A DNA stretch of 18,971 bases from an uncultured Clostridia bacterium (GTDB taxonomy: Bacteria > Bacillota > Clostridia > Christensenellales > UBA1242). Position 1 is the first letter of the stretch. Each line of letters begins with the position of its first letter. Under the pieces are notes generated by a model. The model had not been told where the DNA came from, did not search any database, and worked only from the letters and a program-made list of their open reading frames with translations. The position numbers were made by a program, and so were the translations under genes. The stretch spans positions 1-18,971 of the forward strand of contig CALWDV010000013.1 of the NCBI GenBank assembly GCA_944376785.1, written 5' to 3'. Shown one piece after another: positions 6,617 to 15,911 of the stretch.

Positions 6617-8926
6617 ATTAAATAGCCACGATAAATTATCCTGCTTGTTAAACAAATTATTTATCTTGTTTTGTTTACTTTCAGTTAAAATGCTTAATGT
6701 TTCGCTAACAGATGTTGCACTATCATTAATTGTTGAAATTCTTATGTAATAATTATATTTAGTATCATCTTTTAAATTAGTATCGTAATAATTAATATCT
6801 CCATTTTTATTAGAGTATTTTTTCAAACTTTTTGTTACTCCATTTTCAACACGCATTATTTCATACTTTAAATAATCTTCGGCACTAAAACTTATTTTAA
6901 CTGCATTATTTTCAAGTTTAACATCAAAATTTTCAACAGCCAAATTTTCAAAAAGATTGCTAGTTTCTTTTGGTATATATCGTTTAGAAACTAAACTTTT
7001 AAATTTATATCTTTCAGGGCAGTTAACACTTGCAAGTTTAATTAAATGATTGTTTTCATATTCTTTTAAATCAACTTCAACTTCACAAACACTATTTGGC
7101 GCTTCAAAGTTTTTTGGCTTTTCATTTTCATAAATATGGCTAAAAGCTGTTTTAATCATGTTGGTAGCATATGTCCCACCATTATTTTTTCCTTCTAAAA
7201 CAAATTCTTTGCTGTTTGAATAATTACCAATCCAAACACCCATTGTGTGTTTTGTTGTGTAAGCAATGGAATAAGCATCTGTGTTTAAATTTGTACCTTT
7301 AATTGCAACTGTTCCTGTTTTACCTGCAACATCAAAATCCAAAATTTTTAACTTCATGCTAGTTCCACTTTTACAAGCTTCTTTTAACATATCTGTCATT
7401 AAATATGCAGTATCTTCGCCCATAATTTGTTTTTCACTAACTTTTCTTTCATAAATTGTTTTTCCATTTGCATCAACAATTTTTTTAATAAATTTAACAT
7501 CTGCAAACTTTCCATCGTTAACAAAAGGTAAATAGGAATTAGTAAGTTCTTTTAAACTAACACCATTAGTAAATCCACCTAAGGCAATAGCTAAACCATT
7601 ATCATTTTTATCAAAGTTTATTCCTGCATTTTCAGCAAAGTTTTTTGCATTATTAATTCCAACATAATCAAGCGTTTTAATGGCAGGAATATTCAAACTT
7701 TCACCAATACTTTTTTTAACTGAAACATAACCATAATTAACACCGTTAAGGTTTGTTGGGGCATAGCCACCATAATTAACTGGTTCGTCTAAAATTAAAG
7801 TGTCAGGTGAAATCAACCCTTTTTCAAGGGCAGGAGCATAAACCAAAATTGGTTTAATTGCACTTCCTGGTTGTCTAACAAAGTTTGTTAAGTCATAATC
7901 ACTTTTTCCAGCAAAACCAACAACAGAATAATTTTCATTATCAATCAAAATTAAAAGCGAATCGTTTGTGTTTCCAAAAGAGTTAACAAGATAATTATTT
8001 TCATTGTTTGCAATGGTGAACAATTCATTTTGTGCTTTGTCATCTAAATAACTGTAAATTTTAATACCACTAATTCTTAAATCTTTTTCGCTTAAATTTA
8101 AAATTTCTTGTGCCTCGTTTAAACATGCTTGAATGTATAAACTGTTAACATTATCACTTATTTCTGGTTTAATAATTTCTAATGGTTTGTTAACTGCTTC
8201 ATCATATTGTGCTTGTGTGATTTTTTTATCTTTTAACATTTCTTTTAAAACCAAATTTCTTCTATTTAAACAATTTTCTGCATTATAAATTGGCGAATAG
8301 TTATAAGGTGACTTAATAATTCCTGCAAGTGTTGCACCTTCCCATAATGTTAAATCTTTTGTTGATTTATTAAAGTAATTATTTGATGCTTGTTCAATAC
8401 CATAAGAATTTTCACCAAAATAAATAACATTCAAATATGTTTCTAAAATGTCTTTTTTGCTAAATTGTTTTTCTAACTTTTTAGTTAACATCATTTCATT
8501 TAATTTTCTGCTAATTGTTTTTTCATTGCTTAAATGGGTGTTTTTAATTAATTGTTGACTAATAGTGCTTGCACCTTCTTTAAAACTAAAACTTTTTAAA
8601 TTGTTAAATGCAGCTTTTAAAATCCTTTTATAATTTAAACCATTATGTTTAAAAAAATCTTTATCTTCAATGCTTATAAATGCATTAATAACATTATTTG
8701 GAATTTCTTCAATAGAAACAACATTTTTTCCACTAACTTTGTTTTGTAATTTTTCTTCATTATTATTAAAAACCACAATTTCATTGTTAACAGCAATTAG
8801 TTTTTCTTTATTAAATTTAACCTTCGATATTCCCATAATATCATTTATGTAAAATATTAAAAATAAAGAACCTAAAATAAATAAAACTAGTCCAATAATA
8901 ACACAAATTTTTATTGCTTTTTTCAT
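6614..8926 (-). CDS. Class A penicillin-binding protein (transglycosylase/transpeptidase)
   Basis: Membrane-anchored peptidoglycan synthase of 770 residues. One N-terminal signal-anchor helix (about 5-27) leads to a GT51 transglycosylase domain with the catalytic-Glu motif EDKDFFKH (E87), GASTISQQL (118-126) and LETYLN (161-166). The transpeptidase domain follows with SxxK at S355-K358 (PGSAIKPI), SxN at S410-N412 (ESLNIP) and KTG at 536-538. The last ~140 residues (about 630-770) carry a beta-rich, possibly fibronectin-III-like extension outside the catalytic folds. GGTGA three bases before the ATG acts as the ribosome site. The gene stands alone between recA and miaB. It could be named pbpF or ponA-like, but the subclass is not certain. 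Confidence 0.92.
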   Translation of the reverse strand: MKKAIKICVIIGLVLFILGSLFLIFYINDIMGISKVKFNKEKLIAVNNEIVVFNNNEEKLQNKVSGKNVVSIEEIPNNVINAFISIEDKDFFKHNGLNYKRILKAAFNNLKSFSFKEGASTISQQLIKNTHLSNEKTISRKLNEMMLTKKLEKQFSKKDILETYLNVIYFGENSYGIEQASNNYFNKSTKDLTLWEGATLAGIIKSPYNYSPIYNAENCLNRRNLVLKEMLKDKKITQAQYDEAVNKPLEIIKPEISDNVNSLYIQACLNEAQEILNLSEKDLRISGIKIYSYLDDKAQNELFTIANNENNYLVNSFGNTNDSLLILIDNENYSVVGFAGKSDYDLTNFVRQPGSAIKPILVYAPALEKGLISPDTLILDEPVNYGGYAPTNLNGVNYGYVSVKKSIGESLNIPAIKTLDYVGINNAKNFAENAGINFDKNDNGLAIALGGFTNGVSLKELTNSYLPFVNDGKFADVKFIKKIVDANGKTIYERKVSEKQIMGEDTAYLMTDMLKEACKSGTSMKLKILDFDVAGKTGTVAIKGTNLNTDAYSIAYTTKHTMGVWIGNYSNSKEFVLEGKNNGGTYATNMIKTAFSHIYENEKPKNFEAPNSVCEVEVDLKEYENNHLIKLASVNCPERYKFKSLVSKRYIPKETSNLFENLAVENFDVKLENNAVKISFSAEDYLKYEIMRVENGVTKSLKKYSNKNGDINYYDTNLKDDTKYNYYIRISTINDSATSVSETLSILTESKQNKINNLFNKQDNLSWLFN

Positions 8927-9001
8927 ATTTCACCCACAGAAATTTTATTTATTTAATTATATTTATTATATAAATATTAATTATGTAAATGTTTGTTAAT
9001 G

Positions 9002-9031
9002 TTGATTTTATAAACTTATTTATGCTATACT
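9002..9031 (+). promoter_or_regulatory. Promoter of the miaB-mutS-mutL-miaA operon
   Basis: TTGATT at 9002-9007 and TATACT at 9026-9031 are separated by 18 bases, and TGC immediately before TATACT makes it an extended -10. Transcription should start near 9038, giving a leader of about 67 bases before miaB. This is the only clear promoter for the four-gene unit. The rest of the 179-base divergent spacer is nearly pure A/T; I could not pin down the opposite promoter for the PBP gene. Confidence 0.7.
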
Positions 9032-9105
9032 TAGTTTGTTAAAAAAAATAAAAGTTATTAGTAATTTTTTAATATAAAATTTTAATTTATTTTTAAGGAG
9101 AAAAA

Positions 9106-10422
9106 ATGCAAAAGCATTATTATATAAAAACATATGGTTGCCAAATGAATGTTCATGAAAGTGAAAAATTGGCTGGTATGCTAAAAAGTTTAAATTATGA
9201 AGAAACAAATGACATGGCTAATGCCGATGTTATTGTTTTTAACACTTGTTGTATTCGTGATGCTGCCGAACAAAAAGTTTTAGGTAACATTGGAGCAACA
9301 AAAAAATTAAAAAAACTAAACCCTAATTTAATTATTGCTGTTTGTGGCTGTATGGCACAAGAAAAAGGAAGGGCAGAACTTTTTAAAGAAAAATATCCTT
9401 ATGTTAGCATTGTGTTTGGCACACATAATTTGCATAAATTTAAAGAATATTTAATCGAATTTCAAAACAAACATCAAAAGATATATAACATTTGGGAAAA
9501 CGAAAAAGAAATTAATGAAGATGTGGAAATGTATAGAACAAGCAACAATAATGCCTGGGTTAACATAATGTATGGCTGTAATAATTTTTGCACATATTGC
9601 ATTGTTCCATATGTTAGAGGAAGAGAAAGAAGCCGTTTATTAGACGACATTGTTAGTGAAGTTAAACAATTAATAAATGATGGCTACAAATACATAACCT
9701 TGCTAGGACAAAACGTTAATAGCTATGGTAACGACTTTAAAGATGGAACAAACTTTGCAAAATTATTAACAACTCTTGCTCATTTAGATGGCGATTTTAG
9801 AATTAAATTTATGACATCGCATCCAAAAGATTTAACCGAAGAAGTTATTAATGTTATTGCTAATGAAAAAAAATTAAGCAAAGTAATTCATTTGCCAGTG
9901 CAATCTGGAAGCAATAAAATTTTAAAACTAATGAACAGAAATTACACTGTTGAGCATTATAAAAATTTAATTAAATTAATTAAATCAAAAGTTCCTAATT
10001 ATTTTATTTCAACCGATATTATTGTTGGTTTTCCTCATGAAACAGAAGAAGATTTTATGCAAACTTATAAGTTAGTTGAAGATGTTAACTATGGTGGTGT
10101 TTTTGCATTTATGTATTCTCCAAGAACAGGAACAGTTGCTGAAAAAATGGATGAGCAAGTTCCACAAGAAATAAAAAATGAAAGAGTTAACAAATTACTT
10201 GCTTTATCAAAGAAAATAATAAAAGAACAAAACCAACAATTAGTTGGAAAAAGAATGGAAGCTTTAATTGAAGAAAAAACAGAAGATGGATATTTAGCAA
10301 CTTTGGATTGTGGCAAAAATGTTATAATAACCACAACTGAAAAAATTAATCTTCCAACATTTAAAGATGTTAAAATCACAGGAATTAATAAAAACAAATT
10401 AATTGCAACACTTTGCAATTAA
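9106..10422 (+). CDS. miaB: tRNA-2-methylthio-N6-dimethylallyladenosine synthase MiaB
   Basis: Radical-SAM methylthiotransferase that converts i6A37 in tRNAs reading U-starting codons to ms2i6A37. The 438 residues show auxiliary-cluster cysteines C12 (YGCQMN), C48 (NTCCIRD) and C82 (GCM), radical-SAM cysteines C158/C162/C165 (YGCNNFCTYC), the IVPYVRGRERSR segment that distinguishes MiaB, and a C-terminal TRAM domain (about 377-437). AAGGAG at 9095-9100 supports the ATG. It heads the operon whose last gene, miaA, makes its substrate modification. It is a paralogue of rimO in this window. Confidence 0.95.
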   Translation: MQKHYYIKTYGCQMNVHESEKLAGMLKSLNYEETNDMANADVIVFNTCCIRDAAEQKVLGNIGATKKLKKLNPNLIIAVCGCMAQEKGRAELFKEKYPYVSIVFGTHNLHKFKEYLIEFQNKHQKIYNIWENEKEINEDVEMYRTSNNNAWVNIMYGCNNFCTYCIVPYVRGRERSRLLDDIVSEVKQLINDGYKYITLLGQNVNSYGNDFKDGTNFAKLLTTLAHLDGDFRIKFMTSHPKDLTEEVINVIANEKKLSKVIHLPVQSGSNKILKLMNRNYTVEHYKNLIKLIKSKVPNYFISTDIIVGFPHETEEDFMQTYKLVEDVNYGGVFAFMYSPRTGTVAEKMDEQVPQEIKNERVNKLLALSKKIIKEQNQQLVGKRMEALIEEKTEDGYLATLDCGKNVIITTTEKINLPTFKDVKITGINKNKLIATLCN

Positions 10423-10428
10423 AAGGAG
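10423..10428 (+). promoter_or_regulatory. Ribosome-binding site fixing the mutS start
   Basis: AAGGAG sits five bases before the ATG at 10434. The frame stays open upstream to a TTG at 10413, but that codon lies inside miaB and has no such site, so 10434 is chosen. Confidence 0.85.
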
Positions 10429-10433
10429 AAAGT

Positions 10434-13016
10434 ATGGCATTATCACCAATGATGCAACAATACGTAATAACAAAAGAAAAATATAAAGACGCCATTTTAC
10501 TTTATAGGCTTGGCGACTTTTATGAAATGTTTTTTGACGATGCTGTTATTGCTAGTAAAGCACTTGACTTAACTTTAACTGGCAAAATGTGTGGTTTAGA
10601 TGAAAGAGCACCAATGTGTGGTATTCCATATCATGCACTTGATGGTTATTTAGCAAAACTTATTGAACAAGGTTATAAAGTTGCAATATGTGAACAATTA
10701 ACCGAGCCTAAAAAAGGAGTTAAACTTGTTGAACGCGATGTTGTTAGAGTTATAACCCCCGGAACGTTAATTGATAGTAATTTATTAGATGACAAAAAAA
10801 ATAATTACATTTTGTGTGGTGTGCTAGATGGCGGAGTTGTTGGAGTTTCATACACCGATATTTCAACTGGTATAATTTATTTAGCAGAACAAAATTTATC
10901 GCAATTTAACGATTTACTTGTTAGGGTTAGACCAAGTGAAATAATATGCAATCAAAACTTGGCTGAAATTTCAGACACACTTTTAGCAACAAAACTACAA
11001 ATTGTTCCAAATTTTCAAGTAAGAGCATTTGAAAGTTTTGACTATGACGAGTGTTATAAAGTTTTAACAAATCAAATTGACAAAAAAGAATTAATTGGTT
11101 TAATTGATAAACAACAAACAATTATAAGTGCAGGTGTTTTAATTAAATATTTATTAGAAACACAAAAAAGAAGTTTATCACATATTAACACAATTTCTTA
11201 CATTTATGATAATGAGTTTATGTCGCTTGATAGTAACACACGAAGAAATCTTGAATTAACTGAAACTATTAAAGACAGAAAAAAACGTGGTTCATTGCTT
11301 TGGTTGTTAGATAAAACCCAAACAAGTATGGGAAGCAGAATGCTTAGAAGTTACATTGAACAACCACTATATGATGAAAAACTTATAAATCAACGTTTAA
11401 ATGGTGTTGAAGAACTTGTTAAAAATGTTGTTAATAGAGATGCTTTAATAAAATTGCTAAATTCTGTTTACGACATTGAAAGATTGTGTGGCAAAATTAG
11501 TTATAATAATTTAACTCCAAAAGATACTATTGCACTTAAAAATTCATTAAGTGTTTTGCCTGAAATTAAAGAAAAGTTATCAATTTATAAAAGCACAATT
11601 TTAAAAAATATTGCAAAAGACATTTACGATTATTCTTCAATTTATAATATGCTAGATTCTGCAATTATAGAAAATCCTCCATATGTTTTAAAAGATGGCG
11701 GATTTATTAAAAAAGGGTATAGTAAAGAACTAGACGACATTTGCAATATATCAACAGTGGGTAAAACTTGGCTTGCAACATTAGAAGCAGATGAACGTGA
11801 AAAAACCGGAATTAAAAATTTAAAAATTGGATATAACAGCGTTTTTGGTTATTACATTGAAGTTTCAAAAGGGCAAATAGACCAAGTGCCTTATAGATAT
11901 CAAAGAAAACAAACAATTGCGAATGCTGAAAGATATATAACAGATGAATTAAAAGAAATGGAAAATAAAATTCTTCATGCTGAAGAACAAAAAATTGCAT
12001 TAGAAATTAGTTTGTTTAATCAAATTAGAGAAACATTGCTTGAAAATGTTAGCGCTATGCAAAAAACAGCAAGACAAATTGCAGTTTTGGATGCCTTGTT
12101 ATCATTTGCAACTGTTGCTTGTGAACGTAATTATTGCAAACCTCAAGTTTCAAGTGGAATTAATTGCATTGAAATTGTTAATGGCAGACATCCAGTTGTT
12201 GAAGCATTACTTAAAAATGAAGATTTTATCCCAAACGACACTTATTTAGATAACGCAGATTCAAGAACAATGATAATAACTGGTCCAAATATGGCCGGAA
12301 AAAGCACATATATGCGACAAGTTGCTTTAATAACATTAATGGCGCACATTGGAAGTTTTGTTCCTGCACAAAAAGCAAATATTTCTTTAACCGATAAAAT
12401 TTTCACTCGTGTTGGAGCTAGTGATGATTTAGCTTTTGGACAAAGCACATTTATGGTTGAAATGAGCGAAGTTAGTAACATTTTAAAACAAGCAACAAAT
12501 AATAGTTTAATTGTTTTAGATGAAGTTGGACGTGGCACCAGCACATTTGACGGCCTAAGCATTGCTTGGAGTGTTATGGAATATCTATCAAAAACTTTAA
12601 AAGCTAAAACGCTTTTTGCAACACACTATCATGAATTAACAGAACTTGAAGGTGTTTTAGAAGGTGTTAAAAATTATAGAATTAATGTTAAAGAATTTAA
12701 CGATTCAATCATCTTTTTAAGGAAAATTGTTAGGGGTGGAGCAAATAAAAGTTTTGGAATTGAAGTTGCAAAACTTGCAGGTCTGCCAGAAAATGTTATT
12801 GCAAGGGCAAAAGAAATTTTGCATAACTTAGAAGAAAACGAAATAAATAAAAATTCTAATTTGTTAAAATTAAATGAAAATGCTGAAAATAAAAAATTTC
12901 AAAGGGCAGTTATGGAAGTTGGAAACATTTTAAAAGATGTTAATGTTGAAACCTTAACACCATTAAATGCGTTTGATTTAATTTTGCAATTAACTGAAAA
13001 ATTAAAAAAGGAGTAA
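10434..13016 (+). CDS. mutS: DNA mismatch repair protein MutS
   Basis: ATPase that recognises mispaired and small looped bases and recruits MutL. The 860 residues are typical MutS1 length. The mismatch-reading F-x-E is F29-x-E31 (GDFYEMF). The connector, lever and clamp regions follow. The ATPase has Walker A GPNMAGKST at 617-625, Walker B D696-E697 (LIVLDEVGRGTSTFDG) and the ATHYHELTELE segment. The C-terminal helix-turn-helix dimer region follows. The gene lies 11 bases after miaB and 3 bases before mutL, so it is cotranscribed. The annotated start removes seven residues that a TTG start would add. Confidence 0.97.
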   Translation: MALSPMMQQYVITKEKYKDAILLYRLGDFYEMFFDDAVIASKALDLTLTGKMCGLDERAPMCGIPYHALDGYLAKLIEQGYKVAICEQLTEPKKGVKLVERDVVRVITPGTLIDSNLLDDKKNNYILCGVLDGGVVGVSYTDISTGIIYLAEQNLSQFNDLLVRVRPSEIICNQNLAEISDTLLATKLQIVPNFQVRAFESFDYDECYKVLTNQIDKKELIGLIDKQQTIISAGVLIKYLLETQKRSLSHINTISYIYDNEFMSLDSNTRRNLELTETIKDRKKRGSLLWLLDKTQTSMGSRMLRSYIEQPLYDEKLINQRLNGVEELVKNVVNRDALIKLLNSVYDIERLCGKISYNNLTPKDTIALKNSLSVLPEIKEKLSIYKSTILKNIAKDIYDYSSIYNMLDSAIIENPPYVLKDGGFIKKGYSKELDDICNISTVGKTWLATLEADEREKTGIKNLKIGYNSVFGYYIEVSKGQIDQVPYRYQRKQTIANAERYITDELKEMENKILHAEEQKIALEISLFNQIRETLLENVSAMQKTARQIAVLDALLSFATVACERNYCKPQVSSGINCIEIVNGRHPVVEALLKNEDFIPNDTYLDNADSRTMIITGPNMAGKSTYMRQVALITLMAHIGSFVPAQKANISLTDKIFTRVGASDDLAFGQSTFMVEMSEVSNILKQATNNSLIVLDEVGRGTSTFDGLSIAWSVMEYLSKTLKAKTLFATHYHELTELEGVLEGVKNYRINVKEFNDSIIFLRKIVRGGANKSFGIEVAKLAGLPENVIARAKEILHNLEENEINKNSNLLKLNENAENKKFQRAVMEVGNILKDVNVETLTPLNAFDLILQLTEKLKKE

Positions 13017-13019
13017 CAA

Positions 13020-14954
13020 ATGCCAAATATTAATATTCTAGACAAATCAATATTTAACAGAATTGCAGCTGGTGAAGTTGTTGAAAAACCTGCCAGTGTT
13101 GTTAAAGAGCTTGTAGAAAACAGCATTGATGCAGGTGCAAAATTTATAAGTATTGAAATTGTTGGTGGTGGTATTAAAAAAATTAGAGTTACTGATGATG
13201 GTTGTGGAATGAACAAAGAAAATCTTCCAAAAGCTTTTTTACCACATGCAACCAGCAAAATTAGTTGTTTAGAAGATTTAGACAAAATTGGAACTTTGGG
13301 TTTTAGAGGTGAGGCATTAAGTAGCATTGCATCTGTTGCTAAAATAAATGCAACTTCAAAAACTAAAAATGATGAAACAGGAGCTAAAATAATAATTGAA
13401 GGTGGTGAAGTTGTTTCATTAACTGAAATTGGCTCGGTAGATGGAACAAGCATAACTGTTGAAGATTTGTTTTTTAATGTTCCTGCAAGAGCAAAATTTT
13501 TAAGAAAACCAAAAACAGAAGAAAGTGAAATAACAAATCTGGTTTCTAGATTAATTTTAGCAAACCCAACAATTTCAATTAAATATGTTGTTGATGGTAA
13601 AACCATATACCATTCACAAGCATCAAATTTAAAAGACGCCATTTACACAATTTATGGAGCAACAGCAATAGAAAATTTAATACCTGTTAATTATACATAT
13701 CAAAACTTAATTCAAGTTGAAGGTTTTATTGGACTTCCATCTTTCACAAAACCAAATAGAACATATCAAACAATTATAATTAATGGAAGATATGTTAATA
13801 ACAAAACAATTTCAACTGCAATTTATAATGCTTATGAACCATATATAATGAAAAATTGTTTTCCATTTTTTGTTTGTTCTGTCAAACTACCATTAGATAA
13901 AGTTGATGTTAATGTTCACCCAAACAAACTTGATGTTAAATTTGAAAATAATAATTTAATTTTTGGTGCATTTTATAATCCAATTAGCGAAATTTTGAAT
14001 AATTTAAGCACAAAAATAAGAAAATTTGAAAGCAATGAAAATGAAAGTGTGGTTGAAAATGAAATTAACATTTCAAATTTACAAACAATAAATTCAAACA
14101 TTGGTAAACAATTTGAAAGTGAAAATTTGGTAAAAGATGAAATTTCATATGCTAATATTGATGAGGAAAAACAGGATGAAAACACAACAACATTAAAAGA
14201 TGTTAGCAACTTAGATAATAATTTTGAACTTAAAAATTCAATTTCATCATTTTTAAACAACTCCGATTTTAATTTTGAAGTTCAAAACAACAACATTGCA
14301 GCTGACTTGGCAAATTTAGCTGCAAAAGAGCATGTGTTTAGTCAAGCCGACATTTTTAATGATGTTAAAGTTGACTTAAACACATTAAAAATAATTGGGG
14401 TTTGTTTTAACACATATATTATTGTTGAAAACGATTCAAGCATATTTTTTATTGATCAACATGCCGGGCATGAAAGATTACTTTATGATAAATTTAAAGA
14501 AAATTTTAAAAATAACGAATTAGTAACACAAAACTTGTTAGTTCCTTATGTTTTAAACACTAATTATTTAGAAAGTGATTTTATTAACAATAATTTACAA
14601 ACATTCAAAGAATTAGGATTTGAAATTGAACCTTTTGGAATTAATAGTTTTAAAGTTTCATCTGTTCCAGTTTTACTTAAAGATATTTCTTTATATAAAT
14701 TCTTTAATGATGTTTTGCATGATTTATCAAACAATTTAAACTTGCAAAAAACAGATATTTTAAAAGATTATTTGGAAAAATCTGCTTGTAGAAGTGCAGT
14801 TAAAGCAAATGATATTTTATCAAAGGGCGAAATTGAAAAATTGTTGAAAATGTTAAATAATTCAAATCAAATTTTACTTTGCCCACATGGAAGACCAATT
14901 ATAATTGAAATTACTTCAAAAGAAATTGAAAAATGGTTTAAAAGGATTGTTTAA
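13020..14954 (+). CDS. mutL: DNA mismatch repair endonuclease MutL
   Basis: GHKL-family ATPase that couples MutS recognition to strand excision. N-terminal ATPase motifs: E33-N34 (KELVENSIDAGA), DGCGM at 60-64 and GFRGEAL at 94-100. Residues about 335-460 are an Asn/Glu-rich linker. The C-terminal domain has the endonuclease signature DQHA (479-482) with E485, but the final acid of DQHA-x2-E-x4-E is Asp (D490). ACRSAVKAN and CPHGRP (621-626) complete the metal site, so this is the nicking type found in bacteria without MutH. GGAG just before the ATG (13020) lies in the last codons of mutS, giving tight coupling. Confidence 0.96.
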   Translation: MPNINILDKSIFNRIAAGEVVEKPASVVKELVENSIDAGAKFISIEIVGGGIKKIRVTDDGCGMNKENLPKAFLPHATSKISCLEDLDKIGTLGFRGEALSSIASVAKINATSKTKNDETGAKIIIEGGEVVSLTEIGSVDGTSITVEDLFFNVPARAKFLRKPKTEESEITNLVSRLILANPTISIKYVVDGKTIYHSQASNLKDAIYTIYGATAIENLIPVNYTYQNLIQVEGFIGLPSFTKPNRTYQTIIINGRYVNNKTISTAIYNAYEPYIMKNCFPFFVCSVKLPLDKVDVNVHPNKLDVKFENNNLIFGAFYNPISEILNNLSTKIRKFESNENESVVENEINISNLQTINSNIGKQFESENLVKDEISYANIDEEKQDENTTTLKDVSNLDNNFELKNSISSFLNNSDFNFEVQNNNIAADLANLAAKEHVFSQADIFNDVKVDLNTLKIIGVCFNTYIIVENDSSIFFIDQHAGHERLLYDKFKENFKNNELVTQNLLVPYVLNTNYLESDFINNNLQTFKELGFEIEPFGINSFKVSSVPVLLKDISLYKFFNDVLHDLSNNLNLQKTDILKDYLEKSACRSAVKANDILSKGEIEKLLKMLNNSNQILLCPHGRPIIIEITSKEIEKWFKRIV

Positions 14955-14956
14955 TA

Positions 14957-15883
14957 ATGTTTAATTGCGTTATGATTTTAGGTCCAACAGCAAGTGGAAA
15001 AACTGAAGTTTCAATAAAACTAGCAAAAAAATTAAATACCGAAATTGTTAATGCAGATTGTTTACAAATTTATAAACATTTAAATATTGGAACAGCAAAA
15101 GCAACATTAAACGAACAAGATGGAATAAAACATCACTTATTAGATTTTGTTGAACCAACCAGTGAGTTTTCTGTTAGTGAATATAAAAGTTTAGCAATGC
15201 CAATTATTACTAATCTTATTAATAATAATAAAATTCCAATTATTGTTGGTGGAACTGGTTTTTATGCTCAAAGTTTAATTACAAATTTAGAATACGGCAA
15301 TAGTTTCAAAGATGAAAATTTAAGGAAAAAACTTAACAATTTAGCGACCGAAAAGGGCAATTTATTTGTTTATGAAATGCTTAAAAACATTGATGAAGAA
15401 AGTGCAAAAAAAATTCATCCAAACGATGTTAAACGTGTTATTAGAGCAATTGAAATTTTTCAACTTTCAGGTGTTAAAAAATCTCAATTAAATAATACTA
15501 TGCAAACTAATACGCAAAATCCGTTAAAACCACTAATTATAGTCATTAATAGAAATCGTGATGAACTTTATAATCGAATTAATTTACGTGTTGATTTAAT
15601 GATTAAAAACGGGCTTATTGATGAAGTAAAAAACTTACAAACGACTTATAATTTAACTATTAACAATCAATCAATGCAAGGAATCGGTTATAAAGAAATA
15701 CTTGAATATTTAAATAACAAATTGTCACTAGAAGAAGCAATAGATAAAATAAAAACTTCAACCAGACATTATGCTAAAAGACAAATAACATGGTTTAAAA
15801 ATCAAGTTGATGGCATTTGGTTTAATTTATCTGATATTAATGTTGATGAAGTTGTTAACAAAATTATTAGTTTACTAAAATAA
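14957..15883 (+). CDS. miaA: tRNA dimethylallyltransferase MiaA
   Basis: Transfers a dimethylallyl group from DMAPP to N6 of A37 in tRNAs, giving i6A37, the substrate of MiaB. The 308 residues carry the P-loop GPTASGKT (9-16), the substrate-recognition loop D34-C-L-Q37 (NADCLQIYKHLNIGTAK), HHLLDFVEP, IIVGGTGFYAQSL and the C-terminal YAKRQITWFK helix. The usual DSxQ motif reads DCLQ here. The ATG lies two bases after the mutL stop; AAGGAT about 10 bases upstream, inside mutL, is a plausible weak ribosome site. Its own stop TAA forms the base of the terminator hairpin. Confidence 0.96.
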   Translation: MFNCVMILGPTASGKTEVSIKLAKKLNTEIVNADCLQIYKHLNIGTAKATLNEQDGIKHHLLDFVEPTSEFSVSEYKSLAMPIITNLINNNKIPIIVGGTGFYAQSLITNLEYGNSFKDENLRKKLNNLATEKGNLFVYEMLKNIDEESAKKIHPNDVKRVIRAIEIFQLSGVKKSQLNNTMQTNTQNPLKPLIIVINRNRDELYNRINLRVDLMIKNGLIDEVKNLQTTYNLTINNQSMQGIGYKEILEYLNNKLSLEEAIDKIKTSTRHYAKRQITWFKNQVDGIWFNLSDINVDEVVNKIISLLK

Positions 15884-15910
15884 AAAACACACTTATAAAG
15901 TGTGTTTTTT
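15882..15910. terminator. Bidirectional terminator between miaA and lexA
   Basis: AAAAAACACACTT (15882-15894) pairs perfectly with AAGTGTGTTTTTT (15898-15910) around a three-base loop, giving a 13-base-pair stem with T-runs on both strands. It overlaps the miaA stop codon (15881-15883), and the lexA stop codon (15914-15912) begins one base beyond it. Confidence 0.92.
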
Positions 15911-15911
15911 A

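Noticed and set aside
8981..8996. Possible LexA half-site (AAATGTTTG) between the PBP gene and miaB
   Set aside because: Only the GTTT half matches; the opposite arm lacks AAAC, so the palindrome fails.
10413..10433. TTG at 10413 as the mutS start
   Set aside because: It lies inside miaB without a ribosome site, whereas the ATG at 10434 has AAGGAG five bases upstream and the normal MutS N-terminus.
12054..12068. GCTATGCAAAAAAC in mutS, identical over 14 bases to 18799-18812
   Set aside because: In mutS it encodes an ordinary segment of the clamp/lever region and is rich in A; a chance match is the simplest reading.
12899..13642. A 247-codon open frame on the - strand across the mutS/mutL junction
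   Set aside because: It lies opposite well-identified mutS and mutL coding sequence, has no ribosome site or recognisable domain, and arises because TAA/TAG/TGA are rare in that antisense frame.
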